Below, in pieces: positions 52,249 to 59,304 of a stretch of DNA of 64,000 bases. Source of the stretch: Terrabacter sp. Root181 (lineage in GTDB: Bacteria; Actinomycetota; Actinomycetes; Actinomycetales; Dermatophilaceae); the NCBI RefSeq assembly GCF_001428505.1, contig NZ_LMHU01000007.1:124133-188132 (forward strand), given 5' to 3'. Position numbers and translations under genes: made by a program. Every line of letters starts with the position of its first letter. Within the stretch, counting starts at the first letter, position 1. The notes below the pieces were generated by a model. That model made no database searches, had not been told where the DNA came from, and saw only the letters and a list, made by a program, of their open reading frames with translations.

Positions 52249-53050
52249 CGCCTGGCGGCTCACGTTCGGCACCTTCACCGCGATCCCCGTCGGGCCACCG
52301 GCTCACGTCGACCGCACCGTCCTCGGCCAGGCCATGCTCCTCGCGCCGGTGACGACGGCACCTGCCCTCGTCGGGTGGGTCGCCCTCGGCACTGCGTCGA
52401 CCATGGGTTGGGCACCTGCGGCCGTGGTGGCCGTGCTCGGGCTCATCGTCACGGCGCTGCTCTCGCGGGCCCTCCACCTCGACGGGCTCGCCGACCTCGC
52501 CGACGGGCTCACCTCCGGCCACGACCCGGCGCGGTCGCTGGAGGTCATGCGACGGGGCGACACCGGTCCAGCGGGAGCGGCGGCGGTCGTCCTCGTGCTC
52601 CTGCTCGACGCCGCCTGCCTCTCGGTCCTCCTCCACGGTGAATGGGGCACGGCCCTGGCCGTCGTGGCCCTCGTGGCCAGCCGGCTCGCGTGCGCGGTGT
52701 GCGCGCGGGACGGCATACCTCCCGCGCGTTCCGAGGGACTCGGTCAGGGAGTCGCCGGCACCGTCCGCCGGGGGCGCCTGGTCGGCCTCGTCGCCGTGGT
52801 CAGCGTGATCGCCGCGATCGGGGTCGCCGGCCTCGCGGCTGCCGTGGCCGGGGTCTCGTGGTGGGCTGCCGGGTTCGGAGCCGTTGCGGTCGTCCTGGTC
52901 AGCGTGGTCACAGCCGTCGTGACGCGACGCCACGCGGTGCGTCGTCTGGGCGGCGTCACCGGCGACGTCATCGGTGCCGCGATCGAGATCTCCCTCGCCG
53001 CCGGACTCGTCACCGCCTCGCTCGTCGTCACCGCCCTCCCCCACCCCTGA
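52241..53050 (+). CDS. cobS: Adenosylcobinamide-GDP ribazoletransferase
   Basis: About 269 residues, polytopic membrane enzyme that joins adenosylcobinamide-GDP to alpha-ribazole as the last assembly step. Conserved HLDGLADLADGL with the metal-binding DxxxD, and RRGDTGPAG near residue 105-113. The ATG at 52241 lies within cobU. Last gene of the riboswitch operon; followed directly by the phased inverted array. Confidence 0.94.
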   Translation: MRDAWRLTFGTFTAIPVGPPAHVDRTVLGQAMLLAPVTTAPALVGWVALGTASTMGWAPAAVVAVLGLIVTALLSRALHLDGLADLADGLTSGHDPARSLEVMRRGDTGPAGAAAVVLVLLLDAACLSVLLHGEWGTALAVVALVASRLACAVCARDGIPPARSEGLGQGVAGTVRRGRLVGLVAVVSVIAAIGVAGLAAAVAGVSWWAAGFGAVAVVLVSVVTAVVTRRHAVRRLGGVTGDVIGAAIEISLAAGLVTASLVVTALPHP

Positions 53051-53052
53051 CC

Positions 53053-53225
53053 CGTCGAGAGGCCACCTCTGGCCGCATCCCTCACGTCGAAAGGCCACTA
53101 CTGGCCGCATCCCTCACTTCGAAAGGCCACTACTGACCGAGCGAGAGCTGGCCTCTCGACGACGACAGGGCGGCCCCTCGCGGCCTCTCGACGGTTGCCG
53201 GGCGGCCACTTGTGGCCTCTCGACG
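53053..53225. repeat. Six-module 32-bp-phased inverted repeat array
   Basis: Three forward modules start at 53053, 53085 and 53117 (CGTCGARAGGCCAC...TGGCCGC), and three reverse modules end at 53161, 53193 and 53225. Every pair of positions sums to 106278, so the array is exactly symmetric. Within each module GGCCAC and GTGGCC-type words form a second mini-inverted repeat. It sits between the convergent ends of cobS and gatD. A lone copy of the same word pair forms the hairpin at 60785-60819. Likely a REP-like element or bidirectional terminator. Confidence 0.85.
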
Positions 53226-53242
53226 GTTGGAGTCGGGGTGGG

Positions 53243-54028
53243 TCAGCGGCGGAGGCGGGCTGCGACGGGACCCGGCAGGCGGCTGCGCCACTCGGCCTTC
53301 GGCGCGGTGCGCCGGGCCTCGGCGATGCGCTCGCGCCGGGCGCGCTCGACGGCCGGCGACTCGAGGGCGGGCCACGGCTCGGACCGCTGCGTGGCGCGTG
53401 CCAGCACGAGGTCGGCCAGCTCGGGGTTGAGGGCGAGCAGCGGGCCGTGCAGCCGCGTGCCGATGACCGAGCCGGCGATCACGCCCTCCGACGTCTCTCC
53501 GACGGCCTCGTCGGTGCGGTTGCCCGCGCCGACCTCGAGGGTGAAGAGCGCGCGGGCGTCGTCCTCGCGGACCGTCCGCAGGTCGTGGGCCTCCCACCCG
53601 ATGAGGGCGGGCAGGTCGAGGGAGGCGTCCGGCCGGGTGACGACCGTGCCGGTGACCTCGGGGGCCGAGTGGACGGTGACGGGTGCGAGACCGAGTCCCT
53701 GGTGACGGGCACCGGACGGGTCGACCCACGATCGCGCGATCGCGTCGAGACCGGCGTCGACCGCGAGGACCACGGCGCCGTCTGCGACCCGCGCCGCGAG
53801 GTCCGTGGAGGTCAGCGCCTCGACGAGTGCGGCCACGCCGCCGCGTCCCGTGCCGCCGACGAGGTAGACGTCGGCGCCGACGAAGGAGTCGGCCCGGTCG
53901 ACGGTGACGGTCTCGACGGTGAGGTCACGCGCGGCGCCACGACGCACGAGGGCACTCGCGTTGGCCTCGTCGGCCGCGGCGACGGTGGCGAGCGGGAAGA
54001 GCGTGGCCACGGTGAGGGTCCGGCTCAA
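53243..54028 (-). CDS. gatD: GatD-like protein (lipid II amidotransferase glutaminase subunit) with the nucleophile lost
   Basis: 261 residues, class I glutamine amidotransferase fold of the CobB/CobQ-like GatD family. The C-terminal GTRLHGPLLALNPELADLV block keeps His194, and GNRTDEA is present. In GatD the loop should read like VLAICAAIQ or VCGGYQ; here it is VLAVDAGLDA, so Cys becomes Asp91 and the following Gln becomes Asp95. As written it should not hydrolyse glutamine. It starts with TTG overlapping the murT stop, with GAGGAGG upstream. Confidence 0.85.
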   Translation of the reverse strand: MSRTLTVATLFPLATVAAADEANASALVRRGAARDLTVETVTVDRADSFVGADVYLVGGTGRGGVAALVEALTSTDLAARVADGAVVLAVDAGLDAIARSWVDPSGARHQGLGLAPVTVHSAPEVTGTVVTRPDASLDLPALIGWEAHDLRTVREDDARALFTLEVGAGNRTDEAVGETSEGVIAGSVIGTRLHGPLLALNPELADLVLARATQRSEPWPALESPAVERARRERIAEARRTAPKAEWRSRLPGPVAARLRR

Positions 54029-55272
54029 TGGGTGCCTCCTCGGAACTGCTTCGAGATGCGTCGGAAGGCCGGGTAGTTGCAGGCCACGATCACCTCACCC
54101 GGAGCGTGGGCCCGGACGGCGGACTCGATGTCGGGTGCCTCGACGACGTCGACGCCTGCCGCGTCGAGGATCGCCACGGCGTCCGCCGTGCGTCCGCCGG
54201 TGACGGCCACCCGCTGACCGGCGAGACGCTGGAACGGCGCCTCCCACATCGTGGCGGTGTCCTTGGGCCCGAACGGGTCGACGGCCACGACGAGCGGACG
54301 CTCGGTGGAGACGGCGACGTCGATGGCCTCGGCCCAGCCGGCCGGGTTCTTGAGCATGAGCAGGCGAGCGGCGTGGTCGCCCAACCGGTAGGGCGCATAG
54401 CGGCCGTCGACGTCGGCGACGGCGCTCACCCGCTCGGCGGCCTCGGCGACGTCGACACCGAGGGCGTCCGCGGCGGCGAGCGCGAAGGCACCCCCCACGG
54501 GCCCCGTGCGTCCCGGAACGGTCACCTCGATGCGGGTGCGCCGACCGTCGTGCTCGACGGCCCAGCCGTCCCCGTCCGGCACGACCTTCCAGTCGGGCGC
54601 GGGACGCGACCGCCCGCAGCCGGGGCAGCTCCACGAGTCGTCGGTGAAGTCCTGGACCGAACCGCACGCCGGGCAGATGAGGGCATCGCCGCGCCAGTAG
54701 AGGCCACCGCTGACGCCGACGCGACGCGGAGCGGTCTCGAAGGCCCAGCTGACGAGCGGGTCGTCGACGTTGACGATGGCCACGCAGTCGTCCGGGAGCG
54801 CGGCGGCCGTGCGGCGCCAGTGCTCGAGCGTGCTCTTGAGGGACACGCCGCGGGTGTACTCGCGCGAGCTGTTGAGCACGACGACCGCCTGGGGCCGGGT
54901 GCCTCGCGCGACCTGCTCGAGGTAGACCTCGTCGACCTCGAGGGCCGCGAGCTCGGAGGTGCGGTCGGCCGACAGGGCGGTGACGATGCCGTCGGTCATG
55001 TTGGCGCCGGTCGTGTTGCTCACGACCGTGCCGCCGGGCGTGATGGCGGCCGCCACGAGCGCCGTCACCGTGCTCTTGCCGTTGGTCCCGGTGACGAGGA
55101 CGCTGCGCCGGTCGCCGGCCACGGCGCGGAGCACCTGGGGGTCGACGCGGAGGGCGAGGCGGCCTCCGATCATGGAGCCCGAGCCCTTGCCGAGGGCCTG
55201 CGAGAGCCGTCCGGCCGACCGTCCCGTGGCGAGCGCCAGGCGGGCGCGGAGCGGATCGCGTGCGTCAGACAA
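54025..55272 (-). CDS. murT: MurT-like ligase (lipid II isoglutaminyl synthase subunit), active-site residues diverged
   Basis: 415 residues, Mur-ligase fold. P-loop TGTNGKST at 61-68, NTTGANM, the four-Cys zinc ribbon inserted at Cys200, 203, 216 and 219, and LMLKNPAGWAEA. In the MurT C-terminal region the catalytic-triad aspartate lies in a SWxWD-F motif; here the segment is TATMWEAPFQ, so Asp becomes Glu344, and the preceding NxR-type motif is VDPFGPKD. Starts with TTG at 55272; divergent from the P1 peptidase. Confidence 0.87.
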   Translation of the reverse strand: MSDARDPLRARLALATGRSAGRLSQALGKGSGSMIGGRLALRVDPQVLRAVAGDRRSVLVTGTNGKSTVTALVAAAITPGGTVVSNTTGANMTDGIVTALSADRTSELAALEVDEVYLEQVARGTRPQAVVVLNSSREYTRGVSLKSTLEHWRRTAAALPDDCVAIVNVDDPLVSWAFETAPRRVGVSGGLYWRGDALICPACGSVQDFTDDSWSCPGCGRSRPAPDWKVVPDGDGWAVEHDGRRTRIEVTVPGRTGPVGGAFALAAADALGVDVAEAAERVSAVADVDGRYAPYRLGDHAARLLMLKNPAGWAEAIDVAVSTERPLVVAVDPFGPKDTATMWEAPFQRLAGQRVAVTGGRTADAVAILDAAGVDVVEAPDIESAVRAHAPGEVIVACNYPAFRRISKQFRGGTH

Positions 55273-55413
55273 AAGCGGTTACCCTTCTCGACATCGTGGG
55301 TCGCGCCGCTCGGCAGCGAGGGGCGACCGCTCGGTGACATGCCAGATCGACAAGCCAGATCGTAGCCGCAGCACCGGTCCTCCCGGTCCGCGGGTGGACG
55401 AGGAGGAGACCGC

Positions 55414-56550
55414 GTGCGAGCCACCGATGTCGGGATCGAGATCGGGACGGGCCGCTCGGGTCCACTGAACGCCATCACCGACGTCGAGGGCGTCCGCGTC
55501 GGCTACAGCACGATCGTGCACGGCGAGGGCGAGATGACCGTCGGGCAGGGCCCGGTGCGCACCGGTGTCACGGTCGTGCTCCCCCACGGCGGCCGCGCCT
55601 CCACCGAGCCCGTCTTCGCGGGCTACCACCGCCTCAACGGTTTCGGTGAGCTGACCGGTCTCGAGTGGCTGCACGAGTCGGGCATGCTCTCGAGCCCGAT
55701 CGCCCTGACGAACACCGACAGCGTCGGCGTCGTGCGCGACTCGCTCATCGCACGCGAGACGCGCCTGCCGGGGCGGATGCCGATCATGCTGCCCGTCGTC
55801 GGCGAGACGTGGGACGGCATCCTCAACGACATCAGCGGGCAGCACGTGACCCGCGAGCACGTACACGCCGCCTTCGACGACGCCCGCAGCGGCGTCATCG
55901 CCGAGGGCAACGTCGGCGGCGGCACCGGCACCCAGTGCTACGGCTTCAAGGGCGGCACCGGCACCGCCTCCCGGGTCGTCGACCTCGGCGACCGGCACTT
56001 CACCGTGGGCGTCCTCGTGCAGGCCAACCACGGCGACCGCAAGCACTTCGAGGTCAACGGCGTGCCGGTCGGCCACGTGCTGACCAAGAAGGTCGTGCCC
56101 TTCCCCCGCATGTCGGAGATCACCCGGGTCCCGCCGCCAGGCACGGGCTCGGTGCTGGCCGTCGTCGCGACCGACGCGCCCCTGCTGCCCCACCAGCTCA
56201 ACCGTCTCGCCCAGCGCGCCGGACTCGGCATCGCCAAGTTCGGCGCCCGTGGCGACAACTACTCCGGCGACCTCATGATCGCCTTCTCGACGGCTGCTCA
56301 CGGGATGCCCGACCAGGGCCCCGGAGCGCGCACCGAGATCGGGATGCAGGTCGAGATGCTCGCGCTCGAGTACTTCGACGCGATGTTCGGTGCCGTCATC
56401 GAGGCCACGGCGGAGGCGATCCTCAACGCGATGCTCCAGGCCGACACGATGGAGGGGCGCGACGGACTGACGATCCATGCGCTCGACGGTGAGCGTCTCG
56501 CCGGCATCCTCGACCGCCACGGCCGGCGCCACTTCTCCCTGCGCGACTAG
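55414..56550 (+). CDS. P1-family peptidase (DmpA/S58 aminopeptidase)
   Basis: 378 residues. Self-processing N-terminal nucleophile fold related to DmpA and beta-aminopeptidases. The segment GNVGGGTGTQCYGFKGGTGT followed by ASR lies near residues 170-192 and contains the autocleavage region. The N-terminal NAITDVEGVRVGYSTI is the other family hallmark. The GTG at 55414 has GAGGAGG with seven-base spacing. Confidence 0.9.
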   Translation: MRATDVGIEIGTGRSGPLNAITDVEGVRVGYSTIVHGEGEMTVGQGPVRTGVTVVLPHGGRASTEPVFAGYHRLNGFGELTGLEWLHESGMLSSPIALTNTDSVGVVRDSLIARETRLPGRMPIMLPVVGETWDGILNDISGQHVTREHVHAAFDDARSGVIAEGNVGGGTGTQCYGFKGGTGTASRVVDLGDRHFTVGVLVQANHGDRKHFEVNGVPVGHVLTKKVVPFPRMSEITRVPPPGTGSVLAVVATDAPLLPHQLNRLAQRAGLGIAKFGARGDNYSGDLMIAFSTAAHGMPDQGPGARTEIGMQVEMLALEYFDAMFGAVIEATAEAILNAMLQADTMEGRDGLTIHALDGERLAGILDRHGRRHFSLRD

Positions 56551-56627
56551 CGGATCCGGACGCCCCGCGCTCGGAACGCGGATCCGGCACGACGCGGCAG
56601 CGGGTGTCGACACCCTTGATTACTTGT

Positions 56628-56645
56628 CAATATCGTGAAATATTG
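56628..56645. promoter_or_regulatory. Operator-like inverted repeat upstream of arsR gene
   Basis: CAATAT-N6-ATATTG is perfectly symmetric, lies 6 to 23 bases before the ArsR ATG and is part of an AT-rich island in GC-rich DNA. Autoregulation by the adjacent ArsR-family protein is the obvious hypothesis. Confidence 0.6.
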
Positions 56646-56650
56646 CGGCC

Positions 56651-56980
56651 ATGCACGATGGTCTTGAGGCTGAGCGATTCGCGGCCCTCGGCGACCCCGT
56701 ACGGCTCGCGACGGTCAAGGCTCTGGCCGGGGGCCCGCTGAGCGCCGGAGAGCTCGCCCGGCTCGCCTCGGTCTCGCCGTCGGTCATGAGCAGACACCTG
56801 CGCACCCTCCACGAGGTCGGCCTCGTCACCGACACCCGCGACCCGCGAGATGCCCGCCGTCGTGTCTTCGCGCTCGACCACGTCGGCCTCGTGGCGGCCC
56901 GCGCCTGGATGGACCAGGTTCAGGCCCAGTGGGACGAGCAGCTCGCTGCCTTCCGCGCGCACGTCGAGGCGGGTTCATGA
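56651..56980 (+). CDS. ArsR-family winged-helix regulator
   Basis: 109 residues. ArsR/SmtB winged helix: FAALGDPVRLATVKAL, LASVSPSVMSRHLRTLHEVGLV (recognition helix) and a RRRVFALDH wing. No metal-binding ELCVCDL-type cysteines are present, so it probably senses something other than thiophilic metals. Overlaps the SRPBCC-fusion start (ATGA). Such ArsR-SRPBCC pairs are common and often respond to small hydrophobic ligands. Confidence 0.9.
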   Translation: MHDGLEAERFAALGDPVRLATVKALAGGPLSAGELARLASVSPSVMSRHLRTLHEVGLVTDTRDPRDARRRVFALDHVGLVAARAWMDQVQAQWDEQLAAFRAHVEAGS

Positions 56981-57930
56981 TCTCGCATGGCGGCGCCGGG
57001 ACACCGCCCGGCCGCCCCGAGGCCCGCGCCGAGGTCGAGGTGGCGGTGTCGCCCGACCGCGCCTTCGAGGCGTTCACGGCCGAGATCAGCGAGTGGTGGG
57101 TGCCCGGACCGATCAACTTCTTCGACGCCCGCCGCTCTCCCACGATGCGTGTCGAGTGCCGACCCGGTGGTCGCGTGCTCGAGGTCTATCCCGACGGAGA
57201 GCTCGTCATCGCCGAGATCACCGTGTGGGAGCCGGGGGTCCGGCTCTCCTACCGCGGCATCGTCGACGACAGCCAGACAGACGTGAGCTTCGACCGGTCC
57301 CCCGCAGGCACCACCGTGCGGCTGCACCAGTACCTGCGCGATGACGGCGATCGAGCCTTCCTCTTCTGGCCCAACGTCATCGGCTGGCTCGTTTCCTGGT
57401 GCGACGACGACCGACAACCCGACGCAGCACCACCATCGCACCCGACCGCACAGCTGGACCGAAACCACGGAGGTAGCGCCATGACCGACCCTGTCGAGAT
57501 CCTGCGAACCGCCCGGACCGTCGTGCTCCACGACTGGCCGTCCGAGGACGTCCCGAACGCCCTCGTCGGCGCCGGGCTCGACATCACCTTCCAGGGTGGG
57601 CCGCAGCCGGACGACCTCTATGTCACCCGACTCGTCGACGGTCGTCAGGAGACCGAGCGCGTGTCCGGCCTACCCGACCACGCGGACATCGTCTACAGCC
57701 ACCGCCCCATCGACGACATGCCGCGCCTGCTCGAGGAGGCCCGGCGTCTCGGGGCGTCCACGCTCTGGCACCAGTCCGGCCTCGACGAACGGGGTGAGAA
57801 GGACCCTGCCGGCGTCCACCTGACCGAGGCCGAGGCCGACCAGAGGGCAGCGCTCGCCCATGAGGTCGGGGTCGACTTCGTCAGCGCCCCGTACATCGTC
57901 GAGGCCGCCGCGGCCGTCCGCGGCCGCTGA
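56977..57930 (+). CDS. SRPBCC domain continuous with a second small domain (CoA-binding-like)
   Basis: About 317 residues in one frame. Residues 15-145 are an Aha1/CalC-type SRPBCC domain (VAVSPDRAFEAFTAEISEWW to an IGWLVSWC end). About 25 unstructured residues follow, with sequence that looks like former intergenic DNA. Then a second protein starts at Met169 (MTDPVEILRTARTVVLHDWPS) whose RTLGASTLWHQSGL-like part resembles the CoA-binding_2 / Rossmann family. A strong ribosome site precedes that Met (57481), so the second domain may also be made alone (149 residues). Either stop-codon loss joined two genes, or the fusion is original. Confidence 0.75.
   Translation: MISHGGAGTPPGRPEARAEVEVAVSPDRAFEAFTAEISEWWVPGPINFFDARRSPTMRVECRPGGRVLEVYPDGELVIAEITVWEPGVRLSYRGIVDDSQTDVSFDRSPAGTTVRLHQYLRDDGDRAFLFWPNVIGWLVSWCDDDRQPDAAPPSHPTAQLDRNHGGSAMTDPVEILRTARTVVLHDWPSEDVPNALVGAGLDITFQGGPQPDDLYVTRLVDGRQETERVSGLPDHADIVYSHRPIDDMPRLLEEARRLGASTLWHQSGLDERGEKDPAGVHLTEAEADQRAALAHEVGVDFVSAPYIVEAAAAVRGR
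57469..57483 (+). promoter_or_regulatory. Internal ribosome site and ATG for the C-terminal domain
   Basis: GGAGG at 57469-57473 with seven-base spacing to ATG 57481, located inside the fused frame exactly at the boundary of the second domain. This would allow independent translation of residues 169-317. Confidence 0.6.
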
Positions 57931-57940
57931 GCCCGTCCGA

Positions 57941-57985
57941 GACGTATGCCGGGTGGCCGCTTGAGTGCGCCACACGGCATACGTC
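57941..57985. repeat. GTATGCC/GGCATAC hairpin between convergent genes
   Basis: Arms GACGTATGCCGGGTGGC (57941-57957) and GCCACACGGCATACGTC (57969-57985) pair over 17 bases with one mismatch around an 11-base loop, between the CoA-binding-like (+) and gcvT (-) ends. Single arms of the same sequence recur at 1285 and 61135. Confidence 0.75.
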
Positions 57986-58000
57986 AGCGCAGAAGGAGGC

Positions 58001-59119
58001 TCAGGCCTCGCGCACCTGGACCTGGACGAACGGCGGCTTGACGACGGTCGCCTCGAGCGCGCGGCCACGCACGTCGATCGACACCGTCTCGCCGTCGGCG
58101 ATCTCGGGGTTGAGGAGGGCGAGGGCGATGCCCTGCTTGAGGGTGGGCGAGAAGGTGCCCGAGGTGACCTCGCCGGCGGCCGCGCCGTTCCACGACACGG
58201 TGCAGTGGGCCCGGGGGATACCGCGGCCGGTGACGAGGAGGCCCCGCATGAGGCGCGTCGGGTGGGCGCGCTCGGCCTCGAGGGCCTGCTTGCCCCAGAA
58301 GGCGTCCTTCTTCCAGCCGACGGCCCAGCCGGCGCGGGCCTGGACGGGTGAGATCTGCAGCGACAGGTCCTGTCCGTGCAGCGGGTAGCCCATCTCCGTG
58401 CGGAGGGTGTCGCGCGCACCGAGGCCGCACGGCTTGCCCTCGAACGGCGCGACCGCCTCGACGAGCGCGTCCCACAGGGCGGGCGCGTCGTCCCACTGCG
58501 GCACGAGCTCGTAGCCGCGCTCGCCGGTGTAGCCGGTGCGACACACGATGACGGGGTGGCCCTGCCAGTCCGCCTCGACGAAGGACATGTAGTCGTGGCC
58601 GGTCGGCAGCCCGAGCGACTCGAGCACCTCGTCGCTCTTCGTGCCCTGGACGGCGATGACGCCGTAGTCCCGGTGCAGGTTGGTCACCGTGATGCCCTCG
58701 GGCGCAGCGGCCTGGAGGCGACGGACGACCTCGGCAGTGTTGGCCGCGTTGGGGATGAGGAAGACGTCGTCGTCGGCCTTGAGGTAGACGATGAGGTCGT
58801 CGACGACGCCGCCGGCGTCGTCGCAGCAGAGGGTGTACTGCGCCGACCCGGGCTGGATGCGGCGCACGTCGTTGGTCAGGCACGTGTTGACGAAGTCGGC
58901 CGCCCCGGGACCGGTCACCGAGGCCTTCCCGAGGTGGCTCACGTCGAAGACGCCGACGCGCTCGCGCACGGCGGTGTGCTCGGCGACGACGCCGCCGCCG
59001 GGGTACTCGATCGGCATGTCCCAGCCACCGAAGTCGGCCATCTTGGCGCCGAGGGCGACGTGGCGGTCGTGGAGGGGTGAGGTCAGCGGGGAGGTCGTCC
59101 CCGACGTCGCTGTCGTCAT
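58001..59119 (-). CDS. gcvT: Aminomethyltransferase, glycine cleavage T protein
   Basis: About 372 residues. Transfers the aminomethyl group from lipoyl-H protein to tetrahydrofolate. It shows [39 protein letters not shown], the [10 protein letters not shown] block (folate-site region), [20 protein letters not shown] and a C-terminal PFVQVQ. The ATG at 59119 follows TAGGTT (59132-59127) by 7 bases, again leaderless-like. The glycine cleavage partners are elsewhere. Confidence 0.95.
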   Translation of the reverse strand: MTTATSGTTSPLTSPLHDRHVALGAKMADFGGWDMPIEYPGGGVVAEHTAVRERVGVFDVSHLGKASVTGPGAADFVNTCLTNDVRRIQPGSAQYTLCCDDAGGVVDDLIVYLKADDDVFLIPNAANTAEVVRRLQAAAPEGITVTNLHRDYGVIAVQGTKSDEVLESLGLPTGHDYMSFVEADWQGHPVIVCRTGYTGERGYELVPQWDDAPALWDALVEAVAPFEGKPCGLGARDTLRTEMGYPLHGQDLSLQISPVQARAGWAVGWKKDAFWGKQALEAERAHPTRLMRGLLVTGRGIPRAHCTVSWNGAAAGEVTSGTFSPTLKQGIALALLNPEIADGETVSIDVRGRALEATVVKPPFVQVQVREA

Positions 59120-59304
59120 GGGCGCCAACCTACCGCTCACCGGGTCCGCCCCCCTCGCTCGTTATCATCGAACGCCGCCAACAGCGGCGGTGTCGTGAGG
59201 CCGACCGGCGCACGAACCCGTGCCCGGCCGGCGCACCATCGACACACCCCTCAGGACGTGCTGTCACCCGTGCGCCCGACAGCACCTCGACAAAGGAGTC
59301 CTTC

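Noticed and set aside
53053-53225. Regular 32-bp spacing suggested a CRISPR array
   Set aside because: The modules are in two opposite orientations, the conserved part is about 24 bases with only about 8 variable bases, and no cas genes are present.
56651-57930. ArsR block considered as an arsenic or metal resistance island
   Set aside because: The regulator lacks metal-binding cysteines and no arsenic transporter or reductase is nearby.
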